DNA of 64,000 bases from Mesorhizobium loti R88b (GCF_013170845.1 NZ_CP033367.1:6387001-6451000); one strand, 5' to 3'. Shown: positions 1 to 9,609, counted from the first letter of the stretch. The notes: generated from the letters alone by a model not told the origin. A program made the numbers and translations.

Positions 1-60
1 AATGATTTTCCAAAATTGTCCGGCATCGCGAAAATCCCGTTCTTTCTCGCCACACCGCCT

Positions 61-1080
61 TCAGCGCGCCGGGGCTTCCGGCTCGAGCAGATCCGCATAG
101 TGGCGCTTTGCCACGTCGGGATGCGAGCGCAACCGGCTTTTCAGCACGTTGGTTCCGACATCGCGAAACAGCGGATTGTCCGGATCACTAGCCGGGCCCC
201 GCGCCTGCGCCGCCAATTCCTCGGACAGGCCAAGCAGCGGTATGGTCGCATCGAGCCTGGCGCTGAAGAAGAACGGCACTGAAATGCGCTCTACGCCGGC
301 GGGCGGCGTCACGACGCGATGCACGGTCGCGCGCAAATAGCCGTTCGAGGCCAGTTCAAGCAATTCGCCGATGTTGACGACGAGCGTGCCGGGAATAGGG
401 TCCACATCCACCCAGCTTCCATCATAATCGACCTGCAACCCCTTGTTGTCATCTTGCAGCAACAACGTCAGGAAACCGCCATCCTTGTGCGCGCCGACAC
501 CCTGGTTGCCGCCGGTCGCGTCACGGCCGGGGTAGCGCACGATCTTCATGCGATGGTTGGGTTCTGCGCTGTAGATCGGGTCGAACGCGTCCTCGGGCTG
601 ATCGAGCGACAGCGCGAAGGCCTTCAGCAGCCGGATCGCCACGGCCGTCACCTTGGCCTGCCAGGCGAGCAGCGACGGTTTGAGATCGGGTAGCGCCGCT
701 GGCCACTGGTTCGGGCCCTGCAGCCGCGTCCAGGCGGGAACTCCCGGCCCTTGCGCTATGGGTTGGCGCTCGACGCCGATGTCGAGCTGCTCGCGCCAGT
801 CTTCCTTGCCCTTGGTCAATTCGCCGCCGGCGCGCGTGTAGCCGCGGAACTGCGAGGACTTGACCATCTCGATCGAGAGCTTGTCAGCCTCCGCCAGGGC
901 AAAGAAGCGGCGCGACGCGGTGAGCACCTCGCTGATCTCGGCCCAGGGGATGCCATGTCCGGCCAGGTAGAAAAAGCCAATGTCACGCGAGGCGGAACGC
1001 AAGTCCGCCAGAAATGTCCGGCGCTCCGATGCGCCTTGTTCAAGACGGCTCAGATCGAGCACAGGCACTATTCTGGGCAT
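61..1080 (-). CDS. Isopenicillin N synthase-family 2-oxoglutarate/Fe(II) oxygenase
   Basis: This is a soluble non-haem iron oxygenase of the isopenicillin N synthase / 2OG-Fe(II) family, 339 residues, which is the usual length. The N-terminal DIOX_N part (PIVPVLDLS-like opening, GFFYLAGHGI) is followed by the jelly-roll core. The iron ligands are visible as HKD in GAHKDGGF and the distal His in ATVHRVV, with the cosubstrate Arg in ERISVPFFFS. The frame stays open upstream to 1182, but the ATG at 1080 follows AAAGGAG by seven bases and begins the conserved domain, so I chose it. The substrate is not evident. No partner gene is linked; the next gene diverges about 600 bases away. Confidence 0.85.
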   Translation of the reverse strand: MPRIVPVLDLSRLEQGASERRTFLADLRSASRDIGFFYLAGHGIPWAEISEVLTASRRFFALAEADKLSIEMVKSSQFRGYTRAGGELTKGKEDWREQLDIGVERQPIAQGPGVPAWTRLQGPNQWPAALPDLKPSLLAWQAKVTAVAIRLLKAFALSLDQPEDAFDPIYSAEPNHRMKIVRYPGRDATGGNQGVGAHKDGGFLTLLLQDDNKGLQVDYDGSWVDVDPIPGTLVVNIGELLELASNGYLRATVHRVVTPPAGVERISVPFFFSARLDATIPLLGLSEELAAQARGPASDPDNPLFRDVGTNVLKSRLRSHPDVAKRHYADLLEPEAPAR

Positions 1081-1677
1081 ATCAGGCTCCTTTCCCAGCG
1101 TATTCCGGAAGTTGCTTGGAACCTCTTCCGGAAACCCAGCCGATTGAACATGCAGGCACTTTTCCGCGACCGTAGTTGCCATCAGTGCTGGCGAGTCTCA
1201 TCGACTTCGGGTTGCCGGGAAAGAAACGATCGGTCCTTCGTCGCGGCCGCGACGAACAATTTTTCCATTCGCAGGCGGAAGCAGATGATGATCGCGATCC
1301 ATTCGCGTAAATACGTGGGAAAGCGGAAGCCGCCTGCATAGCTACAGCACGCCGCCTTCGCATAGATCGTCAGCCCGTTATCCAAGACCGATGGCTGGAA
1401 TCATGCGTGTTGCGCGCCAGATTTAGCCGCCAAGGCGCGACAATCATCTCCCCTTGATCAAAACTGGTGAAAATAAAGATAAAATAATATTCACAGTATA
1501 ATTACGATTACGCACAGAATCATTCGACTGAACAGTCGCTGATATTGGCGACCACCTTTAGGCTACCCGTTACTGCCGACTTGAGAGCCATTGCCTCAGG
1601 GGCGACTATCCCGACCGGCGTTAATCGCTTTGGTCCCGCTCCCCTGAGGGGCCGATCGCTCAAGAGGAGATCTCGAG
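1081..1677. other. Divergent intergenic region, AT-rich in its right half
   Basis: About 600 bases separate the oxygenase from the plus-strand cassette that starts at 1678. Short open frames here have no recognisable product. The stretch at about 1450-1510 is markedly AT-rich (runs such as AAATAAAGATAAAATAAT) compared with the surrounding DNA. It is the natural place for the promoter of the downstream cassette, but no clean -35/-10 pair with standard spacing is evident. An AGGAG ribosome binding site lies just before 1678. Confidence 0.5.
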
Positions 1678-2730
1678 ATGGACGGGTATGACGAATCGAT
1701 GTTCGACGACCTTGCCTTTGATGAAGCGGAAGGCCCTGCCGACAGCTACGACGAATTCGACGAAATGGACGAAGGCGATGGCTTTGACGGCGCCGATGAG
1801 GCCGACGAAGGCGACGGCTTTGACGAAGGCGACGAGTTCGAGGCCTCCGGCTTCGACGAGATGGACGCCGGTGACGAATTCGATGCCGGTGACGAGTTCG
1901 ACGAAGGCGACGGCTTCGACGAAGGCGATGAGTCCGACGACGATGCCTGGGATCAGGCGATGAGCTACGCGCTTGCGGCCGAAGACAGCGACGAGTTCTT
2001 CCGCCGTATCGCCCGGGGCATTCGCGGCGTCGTGCGCACCGTCCGACGCGCCGCTCCCACGATCGGCCGCATTGCTCGTGCGGTGGCACCCGTCGCCAGC
2101 CTCATTCCTGGCGTCGGCACCGCCATTGGTGGTGTCGCCAATGTCGTCGGCCAGCTGATGGCGGATGAAGCGTCCGAAGACGAGGCGCTTGACGCATTCG
2201 CCGAGCTGGCGGTGCGCAATCGTGCCGCCATCCCACTTGTCGCCGCGCTTGCAACGAGACGAGTGCTTGGCCCGGTGGCGGCGCGCATGCCTGCCGCGGC
2301 ACGCGCACAGGCAATTCGCACCGTGCGCCGTGCTGCTACCCAGCTTGTCAACCGTGGCGGACCAACCGCAATCCGCGCGCTGCCCCGGATCGCCAACAGC
2401 GTTCGCCGTACGGCCGTCACGCGCCGCACGCCGGCGTCGGTCCGGCCCCTGGTTCTGGCGCGCACCGCGCGCCGTGTCGCGGCACGCGGGCAAGGTCTGC
2501 GCCGGCAATTGACGCGACCCCTGCAGAGAGGGCGCCAGATCGTGCGCCGCACCGCGGCGGCGGTTCGTGCCGGCATGGCTCCAGGACAAAATCTTGCACG
2601 TATCGCGGGGCGAGCCTTGGGCGCCGGGCGGGCTGCTGGTGGTTGGCCAGGCGGATATGGCCAGCACCATGGCCGTCGCCGGCGGATCACGATCCGCGGT
2701 CCGGTCAGCATCACCATCCGGCCGAACTGA
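1678..2730 (+). CDS. Acidic-repeat / arginine-rich protein of unknown function, first gene of an orphan cassette
   Basis: 350 residues with an extreme charge split. Residues 1 to about 100 are Asp/Glu/Gly/Phe-rich degenerate repeats (DEGDGFDEGDEF type) with almost no basic residues. Residues about 115-170 form a helical segment with a hydrophobic stretch (VAPVASLIPGVGTAIGG). The rest is strongly Arg/Ala-rich and ends in a Gly/His/Arg tail (GGYGQHHGRRRRITIRG). The ATG is preceded by AGGAG at eight bases. There is no signal peptide or enzyme motif. The split suggests self-association, binding of a polyanion or membrane, or a scaffold role, but that is inference. It heads a collinear group running to 11494. 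Low-complexity proteins can attract false homologies, so I give no family name. Confidence 0.75.
   Translation: MDGYDESMFDDLAFDEAEGPADSYDEFDEMDEGDGFDGADEADEGDGFDEGDEFEASGFDEMDAGDEFDAGDEFDEGDGFDEGDESDDDAWDQAMSYALAAEDSDEFFRRIARGIRGVVRTVRRAAPTIGRIARAVAPVASLIPGVGTAIGGVANVVGQLMADEASEDEALDAFAELAVRNRAAIPLVAALATRRVLGPVAARMPAAARAQAIRTVRRAATQLVNRGGPTAIRALPRIANSVRRTAVTRRTPASVRPLVLARTARRVAARGQGLRRQLTRPLQRGRQIVRRTAAAVRAGMAPGQNLARIAGRALGAGRAAGGWPGGYGQHHGRRRRITIRGPVSITIRPN
1768..1928 (+). repeat. In-frame tandem-like repeats encoding the acidic region
   Basis: The 11-base unit GACGAAGGCGA occurs exactly at 1768, 1804, 1822, 1900 and 1918, spaced by multiples of six. It encodes the repeated Asp-Glu-Gly-Asp block of the acidic protein. 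Further degenerate copies (GACGAATTCGA, GACGAGTTCGA) lie between. Such arrays can change length by slippage without losing frame. Confidence 0.8.
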
Positions 2731-2761
2731 AGCCCCGACTTGCAACGGAAGGATCGTGGCG

Positions 2762-4054
2762 ATGCGCACGGGTTCTTCGACCAGGCGGTTCCTGGACACC
2801 AAACTGCGGGCTTTGAAGGCTCGTGCACAGCGCCTGAACCGCCTGACGCCGCGGCGCATCGGGCTTCGTCCCGAAGACCTGCCCTATGCGCCGTCGCGGG
2901 CTCACTTCCACGCCGCTAACAAGCGGCTGGCGACCATCGGCAACACCATCAACCGGCAGATCGCCGCGATCGAGCGTGGCTGGCCACCCGCAACGGCCCA
3001 GGCCGCGCTCACCCAGATGGCAATGCTCGACCGCAGCATAGACCGTCTGCGTCGCACCTTCGGCATGTTCTTCGAGGTGATGTCGCAGCGTGGCTCTGGC
3101 TTCGCTCCGGCGCTCGCCGCCCATGACGCGATCGCGCTCGACTGCTACACCGTTGTCCGTGAGGCCTTGCCGGGCGTCTTCCGTGGCCCGCTCTTGAAGC
3201 CGCTGACCTATATGGAACATGGCTATTCGCCGGCCACCCAACGCCGCGGCGTGGCACTCGCCCGCCTGCTCGGTGACAGCAATCCATTCCCGGTGATCCG
3301 CATTCCCTGGGATCGCGACAATCCCTGGCAATCGGTCTTCCTGCACGAGGTCGCACACAATCTGCAGGCCGACATGGGACTCTGGCAAGAAAACGCGCAA
3401 GCGGTTGCCAACCGACTGGCCTCAATGCGTTTCGACCCGCTCGTGGTGACGATCATGCGCCGCTGGCACAAGGAGATCTTCGCCGATCTCGCGGCATTGC
3501 TGCTTGGCGGCACCGCGTCGGTCTGGGGCATGATGGAGTTTCTTGCCCATCCTGGTGCGCGCGCCCTCACCTATCGCCCCGGCGGTGCGCATCCAACCGG
3601 CTGGATCAGGGTTCTGATCCTGACCGAAATGCTGCGCCGCATGGGCTTTGCCGACGAAGCGGCCCGCGCCGAGCGCGTCTGGCGCGGCCTCTACAACCCA
3701 GCCCGCGGCCACAGGCTGCCTCCGATCCTGCTTGCTTCGGTGCCACGTGTCATCCCGGCACTGGTCGACGAGATCGCCTACCAGCCACGGCGCGGTCTTG
3801 GTCAGCACGCGCTGGCCGACGCCATTCCTTTCACGCGCGCCGACGAGGCCCGCATCCGCCGTGGCGGAATCCTGATCGCGGCGGGGCGAGTGCCTGACCT
3901 GCCGCCACGTTTTCTTGTGTCGGCCAGCCGTTTCGCGCTGGAGGCCGGCGCCGAACCGGATGCCATTGCCAAGCTCGTCATCCGAAACCTGGCCCAGCGT
4001 CAGGCAAACCGACGGCCCACTGCGCAACCGTCCCCAGCCGCACTCGTTGCATGA
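2762..4054 (+). CDS. Putative zinc metallopeptidase-like protein (HEVAH motif)
   Basis: 430 residues, family not recognised. A basic N-terminus (residues 1-40) is followed by a mainly helical region. The motif HEVAHN at residues 195-200 matches the HExxH zinc-binding and catalytic signature. An E-I-F-A-D segment at 238-242 fits the third-ligand glutamate (ExxxD) of gluzincin-type peptidases. The ATG at 2762 is preceded by GGAAGGA and starts just downstream of the previous gene. An upstream in-frame extension to 2567 would overlap that gene and has no ribosome binding site. No signal peptide is seen. It could process another product of the cassette, or be a structural zinc protein; activity is inference. 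Confidence 0.78.
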   Translation: MRTGSSTRRFLDTKLRALKARAQRLNRLTPRRIGLRPEDLPYAPSRAHFHAANKRLATIGNTINRQIAAIERGWPPATAQAALTQMAMLDRSIDRLRRTFGMFFEVMSQRGSGFAPALAAHDAIALDCYTVVREALPGVFRGPLLKPLTYMEHGYSPATQRRGVALARLLGDSNPFPVIRIPWDRDNPWQSVFLHEVAHNLQADMGLWQENAQAVANRLASMRFDPLVVTIMRRWHKEIFADLAALLLGGTASVWGMMEFLAHPGARALTYRPGGAHPTGWIRVLILTEMLRRMGFADEAARAERVWRGLYNPARGHRLPPILLASVPRVIPALVDEIAYQPRRGLGQHALADAIPFTRADEARIRRGGILIAAGRVPDLPPRFLVSASRFALEAGAEPDAIAKLVIRNLAQRQANRRPTAQPSPAALVA

Positions 4055-4065
4055 GGTGAGATGTC

Positions 4066-5826
4066 ATGGTCGACCTATTTACAACCGCCGCCAGCCCGGT
4101 CTCGAAATTTCGGTCGCCCGCCACGGTTGCCGTGGACAATCTGCTGCGCAAGACATTGCGTGTCAGTGATCCGCGCGATCCCGACCAGATCGCCAACGCG
4201 CTCCTGAGTTTCTACCCTGAGGAAGCCGACAGGGACCGTCGCGAGCGCGCCGGCCTGGCCTATTCCAGCGTGCCCGACTATGTGCCGCGGGTGCAGAACA
4301 CCGGCCCGTCCTCGGTCGAGATGGCGCAGGCGCAGGACGATCTTGAACGCGACCTGCAGACGCTGTCGACCTCCTCGCCGCTTAAGGACATCCGCATCGA
4401 GTTGATCGGCTGGGGCCGTTCGATCCGGCAACTCGCCAATGACGGGCTGGCCGCCGCCCGGCTGTCGCTGGATTCGGTCAATCACGACCGCGCCATGTCG
4501 GCGCGCCGGCAGCTCGGCGAGTATTCGCGGCTGGCGCGCTATGTCGGCACGCTGACCGATGGCAGCGCCATCCTGTTCCGGCGCCTGGCGCAGAGCTGCG
4601 ATGTGCTGGCCGGCCTCATCCTCGTCGCCATCGGCGAAGGCCTGGCGTCCAACGGCATCACCCGCAGCACGTCGATCGTGCGTTCGGCGGCCGGTGAACT
4701 GCAGGCGCGCCGCAACGCCGTCATCATGGCGCTGCGAAGCCTGACCGGATCGGTGGAAAGCGCGCTTGGCCAGGAGGACTGGCCGCGCGGCATCGAAGCC
4801 TATCGCAACCTGGTATTGCAGCTGGAAGCGGGCGGCCAGGCAGATTTGCGCGCGCTTCTGGAAGAGAACGCGCTGTCGCAAGCGATGGACGACCTGGTCG
4901 ACCTGTCGACCGGCGCCAGCGTTGAGAGCCTGCGGGAATTGTCAACGGCGTCCGCCATGCTGGTTCACCGCTTCCAACGCCTGATACAGTTCGGCCAGAG
5001 CATCCCGGTGCCGATCGACGTGCCGATTACCTCTGGGCCCCCGGAATCGCCGCCGCTGGTGGCGTTCGTCTCCAGCCTGCAGCTTTTCGTCGATGCCTTC
5101 GTCGCCAAGGGCAGTTCGCGGCTGCTTTATGTCGCGCGCCCGCCGATCATCGTCTATGGCCTCTATGGCGCCGGTGGTCCCGACCAGGGCGCCGTCCGGC
5201 TGATGAACCTAACCATCGCGCGCGGTTTCCTGCTCGAACAGGTCGACTGTTTCGCCGGCTGCGGCTGCGACGATGACAACATCAGCTGCCAGGTGCTGCT
5301 CGACTACATGTTGTTCCTGCTCGACCGGTCGATCGATCTCTACGCGGTCGGCACCGATCCGGACGGGCTTGGCGAGCAGGAAAGGCGGGCGACCACGGTG
5401 GGCATCGTTGCCGACGCGGTGCTGGACCTGACCGACCAGTTGAAAAACCCCGGCGTGCTGCTGTGCGAATTCAGCGACAAGCTGAAGAGCAAGCTCGGCA
5501 CCATCTCCGGCGAACTGCTCGGCCCCTTCGGTGGTCCTGGCGCCTGGGATCCCGGCCTGAAAGGGCTGATGGTGCGTGAATTGCGCACCTTCTACCAGGC
5601 CGAGGACCAGACCGAGCGCCTGGTGCGCTCGCTGACCCCGCAATGCGACTTCAACGTCTTCAATTTCCGCAACAACCAGTCGCTGATCCGCACGATGATC
5701 CGTTCGATCCTGCAGAACACCTTCGGCCAGAATACCAACCTGCCGAGCCCGGTCCAGATGCCGTCGCCGATCGCGAGTTCGATGGCGAGCATGGGCCAGA
5801 ACCGCCCCGACTATTGGTCGGCCTGA
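4066..5826 (+). CDS. Conserved-looking hypothetical protein, cassette gene 3
   Basis: 586 residues, the largest product of the cassette, not recognised. It is largely helical in character, without a signal peptide or clear membrane segment. Around residues 390-415 there is a Cys/Asp cluster (CFAGCGCDDDNISC) that could bind a metal. It begins 12 bases after the metallopeptidase-like gene with GAGGTGAG as ribosome binding site, and is followed 23 bases later by the next gene, so co-transcription is likely. The size and helical content would suit a structural or scaffold subunit, but no homology supports that from reading alone. Confidence 0.72.
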   Translation: MVDLFTTAASPVSKFRSPATVAVDNLLRKTLRVSDPRDPDQIANALLSFYPEEADRDRRERAGLAYSSVPDYVPRVQNTGPSSVEMAQAQDDLERDLQTLSTSSPLKDIRIELIGWGRSIRQLANDGLAAARLSLDSVNHDRAMSARRQLGEYSRLARYVGTLTDGSAILFRRLAQSCDVLAGLILVAIGEGLASNGITRSTSIVRSAAGELQARRNAVIMALRSLTGSVESALGQEDWPRGIEAYRNLVLQLEAGGQADLRALLEENALSQAMDDLVDLSTGASVESLRELSTASAMLVHRFQRLIQFGQSIPVPIDVPITSGPPESPPLVAFVSSLQLFVDAFVAKGSSRLLYVARPPIIVYGLYGAGGPDQGAVRLMNLTIARGFLLEQVDCFAGCGCDDDNISCQVLLDYMLFLLDRSIDLYAVGTDPDGLGEQERRATTVGIVADAVLDLTDQLKNPGVLLCEFSDKLKSKLGTISGELLGPFGGPGAWDPGLKGLMVRELRTFYQAEDQTERLVRSLTPQCDFNVFNFRNNQSLIRTMIRSILQNTFGQNTNLPSPVQMPSPIASSMASMGQNRPDYWSA

Positions 5827-5849
5827 ACGGTCAGGAAAGGAAAACGACA

Positions 5850-6527
5850 ATGGCACTGAAAATCCCGTTTCCCTACCATCCGGCCAACAAGTTCCACGCC
5901 GGGATCAAGGTCCGTTTCGAGGCGGAAGCCGAGACGCCGCAATCGATCGACCTGTTGGCCGACAAGGTCGACAACGGCAGCAAGGGCACGCAGAAGGCCA
6001 TTGGCGACGTCGCCAGGGCAATCAAGGGCTTTCCGGATGGCGAACGGTCGAAGCAGATCTTCGAGCGGTTGACCGTTGCGATCGAAACCGTCGCCATTGG
6101 GCTGCAGAAGCAGCCCAATGGCGAGGCCATCGACAAGAAGCTTGGCGAGATCGGCAAGAGCCTGCATCAGATCGACAGGACGATGCAGTCGTTCGGCGTG
6201 CCGGAAAAGGACAATGTCACGGCGCTCTATGCCGCCGCGGTCGACACGACCGGCGACATCGTCGGGCGGACGACCGCTGGACAATGGTTGAACCAGGCGA
6301 AATTCGCCTCGTTGCACGAAATCGTGGCATTCCAGAAAGGAAAGCCTCAGGACGTCAGGCGCACCGAATTCATCAAGCGTATGCGCGGCGTCCCGGCCAT
6401 CGACCACGGTCTTCCCGCCGTGATCAGCGACAGCGAACTGGTTCGGTTTTTCGAGCTGGCGCCCGCCGTCTGGAAGGCCATCGAGGACAGTCCGGACCCG
6501 TCGTCCCAACAGCCGCCCAAAGCGTGA
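5850..6527 (+). CDS. Hypothetical protein, cassette gene 4
   Basis: 225 residues starting MALKIPFPYHP, with AGGAAAGG eight to ten bases upstream; an in-frame extension to 5643 would overlap the preceding gene. It is soluble and rich in Lys, Asp and Gln, with a helical middle (residues about 35-120) containing heptad-like spacing. No motif or family is recognised. It sits 23 bases after gene 3 and 39 bases before gene 5 in the same direction, so it is most likely part of the same transcript. Confidence 0.68.
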   Translation: MALKIPFPYHPANKFHAGIKVRFEAEAETPQSIDLLADKVDNGSKGTQKAIGDVARAIKGFPDGERSKQIFERLTVAIETVAIGLQKQPNGEAIDKKLGEIGKSLHQIDRTMQSFGVPEKDNVTALYAAAVDTTGDIVGRTTAGQWLNQAKFASLHEIVAFQKGKPQDVRRTEFIKRMRGVPAIDHGLPAVISDSELVRFFELAPAVWKAIEDSPDPSSQQPPKA

Positions 6528-6566
6528 AAACAGTGAGCCGCCAATTCGAGCAATATGAGGTCTGTT

Positions 6567-7670
6567 ATGGCTAGCGAATCCAATGAGGTCATCCAACGGC
6601 TGTTCCAGCGCTTCTTCAGGGACGAGCTGCCCGGATTGTCGCCGGCGGACCGCGCCGCATTCGAAAGCGAGTTCGAGGGGCGCTACGGTGACCTGCTCGA
6701 CCGTTCGTCCAGCGCGACGCCCACCAGCTTCGCCGATCTGGTCGGCTTCGGCGACGGGCCGCTCAAGCCGTTCGATGCGCTGCAGATGCCGCAGCTGCGC
6801 AATGATTTCGACGAATCCATCATCCCGCCGCAACTACAGGCCTCGGCCGAACTCTATTACATCTACCAGATGGATCGCATGAAGCTGTTCCAGGTGGTGG
6901 ACGTGCTGCGCCGGCTGTTCCAGAACGGCCAGATCCGCATCCAGCGCGGCCCTGGCGCGCGCGGGCTCTACATCCTCGAGAAGTGGCGGCCAATCCGCTA
7001 CAAGCGCCGCGACCGGCTGATCGCCTATCGCCGCGTCTTCAATTATGGCCGCGCGCCGGTGCCGGCCGGCGCCATCGTCAACCGCAGCTTCCACTTCCAA
7101 CTGGTCGCCTTCATGAACGCGATGTCGCAATACTTCCAGGATCTGACCATCGGTCAGGTCATCCGTGGCAGCTCCACCATCAACGACCGGCCCTTCGCGG
7201 CACTCGCCACGGTGCAACGTGTCGGCACGGACCTGCGCTATCACCTCGACCGTTCGAGCTACGGCAACATCCTGGCGCTGACGCGGGAAACCGGCCAGTA
7301 CGTACAGCAGATCTTCGAGCTGTTCGACGCGCCCGACATCAAGAGATCCTTCGACGCCAACACCAAATGGGATGTCATCGAGGCCGTGGCCAACCGCCAT
7401 CTGGGCGGGGCCGCCGAGATGTCGCAGCGCGCCAAGATGGCCGACGCGGGCCGGCGGACACTGCAATACATCGCCGAGAACGATTTCCGCACAACGATCA
7501 CGCCGGCGGAGTTCGATGCCGATGCCAAGAAGATGGGCTCGCAGGCCGACGCATGGCTTGCCGCCTACAGGCTGACGCGCGAAGGACGCCGCTTCCCCGG
7601 CCTCGACGGCGATCGCGTGCACTGGTCATACGGGATGAACCGCAACATGGCGTCGCGCATAGCCGCCTGA
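6567..7670 (+). CDS. Hypothetical protein, cassette gene 5
   Basis: 367 residues. I chose the ATG at 6567 because GAGG lies six bases before it; an ATG four codons upstream (6555) has no such site. The N-terminal 30 residues (IQRLFQRFFRDELPGLSPADRAAFESEF) look helical. The centre contains RIQRGPGARGLYILEKWRPI and a Tyr/Arg-rich strand pattern. There is no signal peptide, transmembrane segment or enzyme motif, and the family is not recognised. Its conserved position between genes 4 and 6 is the only functional hint. Confidence 0.7.
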   Translation: MASESNEVIQRLFQRFFRDELPGLSPADRAAFESEFEGRYGDLLDRSSSATPTSFADLVGFGDGPLKPFDALQMPQLRNDFDESIIPPQLQASAELYYIYQMDRMKLFQVVDVLRRLFQNGQIRIQRGPGARGLYILEKWRPIRYKRRDRLIAYRRVFNYGRAPVPAGAIVNRSFHFQLVAFMNAMSQYFQDLTIGQVIRGSSTINDRPFAALATVQRVGTDLRYHLDRSSYGNILALTRETGQYVQQIFELFDAPDIKRSFDANTKWDVIEAVANRHLGGAAEMSQRAKMADAGRRTLQYIAENDFRTTITPAEFDADAKKMGSQADAWLAAYRLTREGRRFPGLDGDRVHWSYGMNRNMASRIAA

Positions 7671-7700
7671 ACTGTTCGCCGAGACTGAAGGGTGTCAGCG

Positions 7701-8537
7701 ATGGACCACCATCTTGCTCTTCCCGGGCGTTTCGCGGCCAAGCCGCCGAACATCGTCATCGACGTCCCCCTGGCACTGTCGCCGATGGGGTTGCTGGTGA
7801 CGGTGATGCTTTCCCAGTCGGCGCGCGTATGGCTGCCGCGCGGCTTCTATACCTTGCTCGACAACGATGAATACTACCGTCGTCGGCCCGATCAGATGGG
7901 AGGCAGTTGGCTCGACCCGGGCACGCGCGACGCCATCCTCAAAGAGCTGACGCTCGAACTCGAACCATGGCGGCGGGCCTGGCAGAATGGCCGCCTGTCA
8001 TCGCGGGTGCATTGGATCGGTGACGCCCAGTATGAAAGCGCATTGCCAGAGCGCGAGGAAACGGCGCTGTTGCCGCGCTTTGAGGGTTGCTGCGCGGCGC
8101 TCGAAACGCGTTTTGGCGATGTGGCCGGCACCGCTGCTCCGCTCGACGAGTGCGCGCGCGACGTGATCGCGCTCTCTGCCGCGCTGCAGCCCGACAACAC
8201 CTATATTCTTACCATCGCCGGCAATGACGGCGCCAGGCCGCCGCTCTGCGACTATCTTGAGCGGCTGGCATTTCCCACCAAACGCCACCCCGGAGCAATC
8301 CCGGGATGGTCCGGGCCGGCACTCTGGCCGGCCGCGGCTCCCATCGCGGCAAGCGGCCGCAATGCCGCGATCGTGCAAGTGGTCGCCCCGGTCATCCTGG
8401 CGCTGCCCGATGGCTGGACCGAAACCGACTGGGCGCTGGAAGATCCGGCCGACCATGATGACGCGACAGCCGACGATCCGTGGCGCAATGCCTGCGCCCT
8501 CTGGTACGAACTAGCGCCGGCGGAGGTGGCGGCATGA
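7701..8537 (+). CDS. Hypothetical protein, cassette gene 6
   Basis: 278 residues starting MDHHLALPGRF. The ATG at 7701 follows AAGGG at about eight bases; a GTG three codons earlier (7692) is the alternative. The N-terminal half contains a hydrophobic stretch (VPLALSPMGLLVTVMLSQSARVW) that may be a buried helix rather than a membrane anchor, followed by aromatic and acidic sequence. No family is recognised. Its stop overlaps the next gene's start (ATGA), implying translational coupling to the DUF4438 gene. Confidence 0.7.
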   Translation: MDHHLALPGRFAAKPPNIVIDVPLALSPMGLLVTVMLSQSARVWLPRGFYTLLDNDEYYRRRPDQMGGSWLDPGTRDAILKELTLELEPWRRAWQNGRLSSRVHWIGDAQYESALPEREETALLPRFEGCCAALETRFGDVAGTAAPLDECARDVIALSAALQPDNTYILTIAGNDGARPPLCDYLERLAFPTKRHPGAIPGWSGPALWPAAAPIAASGRNAAIVQVVAPVILALPDGWTETDWALEDPADHDDATADDPWRNACALWYELAPAEVAA

Positions 8538-9568
8538 AACCGCCCCGCATCCACCCGGTGCATGGCCTGCGCACCAATGCGCGCGATCTGGTGATGATCA
8601 GCGTCGCCGGACAGGTCGCCTCGCCGACCGAGAAAGGCACGCCCTGGCGCATCGGCTACGACGGCAGGCCACGTTCGCTGCCGGGCACCGGGGGCATCGT
8701 GCTCAACCATCGCGTCGGCGATCCCTGTGTCGGCTTGGCCGGCGACCATGTCGAACCGGCGGTGTCGATCCGCAACGAAGCGCGCGCGGCCGGCGGCAGC
8801 CCCGACGCCGCCAACCAGGCGCTGCAAAGCTATTCCTGTGTCGGCAATCACGCGATCGTCACGTCAGGACGCGCGGTCGGCGCGCGCGGCGTGGTGACTG
8901 GCAAGCATGGCGGCGTCGACACCGTGCTGATCGACTTTCCGCTGCCGGCGATGCGGCAGATGGCAATCGGCGATCGCATCCAGGTCTGGGCCTACGGACT
9001 TGGCCTGCGCCTCACCGACTATCCCGACGTCGCGATCTGGAACTGCTCGCCAAGGCTGCTGGCGCGCTGGCGGCCGGTCGAACGCAACGGCAGGATCCAC
9101 GTCAAGGTGACGCACCGCATTCCCGCGCGTGTCATGGGATCGGGCCTCGGCCGCAACAACGTGCTGCGCGGTGACTACGACATCCAGATGTCCGATCCCG
9201 GCATGGTGCGGCGCTACAGGCTCGGATCGCTGCGCTTCGGCGACATTGTCGGCATCATGGATGCGGACAACCGCTATGGCCGGTCACGGCTGGGAGGACA
9301 TGTGTCGGTGGGCGTGATCGTGCATAGCGACAGCACGGTCGCTGGGCATGGGCCGGGCGTCGTCTCGCTGCTTTCGGCGCCGGCTTCGGTTCTGCAACTG
9401 GAGCTCAGCCCTGACGCCAACATCGCGCGCTATCTGGACATTCGACCGCCGCGGCCGGCACAGCCGTCGTTTCCCCTGCCGACGGTCGAGCAAAGGGAAC
9501 GGACCGTGGCACGGCTGCGCCGGCGGGCCACGGCGTCGGACCCGAGCATGGTGACTGGATCCGGGTAG
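8534..9568 (+). CDS. DUF4438 domain-containing protein
   Basis: 344 residues recognised as a DUF4438 protein from several hallmarks. These are GTGGIVLNHRVGDPCVGLAGDHVEP near residue 60, SCVGNHAIVTSGRA, the GVVTGKHGG block near residue 120, MGSGLGRNN and YDIQMSD near residue 200, LRFGDIVGIMD, and GVIVHSDS with AGHGPGV near the end. The family is structurally known but its biochemical role is, to my knowledge, unassigned. The start overlaps the previous stop as ATGA. In many genomes DUF4438 genes stand alone, so its coupling to this cassette is notable. It is the best database anchor for tracing related clusters. Confidence 0.85.
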   Translation: MKPPRIHPVHGLRTNARDLVMISVAGQVASPTEKGTPWRIGYDGRPRSLPGTGGIVLNHRVGDPCVGLAGDHVEPAVSIRNEARAAGGSPDAANQALQSYSCVGNHAIVTSGRAVGARGVVTGKHGGVDTVLIDFPLPAMRQMAIGDRIQVWAYGLGLRLTDYPDVAIWNCSPRLLARWRPVERNGRIHVKVTHRIPARVMGSGLGRNNVLRGDYDIQMSDPGMVRRYRLGSLRFGDIVGIMDADNRYGRSRLGGHVSVGVIVHSDSTVAGHGPGVVSLLSAPASVLQLELSPDANIARYLDIRPPRPAQPSFPLPTVEQRERTVARLRRRATASDPSMVTGSG

Positions 9569-9609
9569 ATCCGGCCTGAGCGGAGAAACAAGGTACGAGG
9601 AGGATCGGC

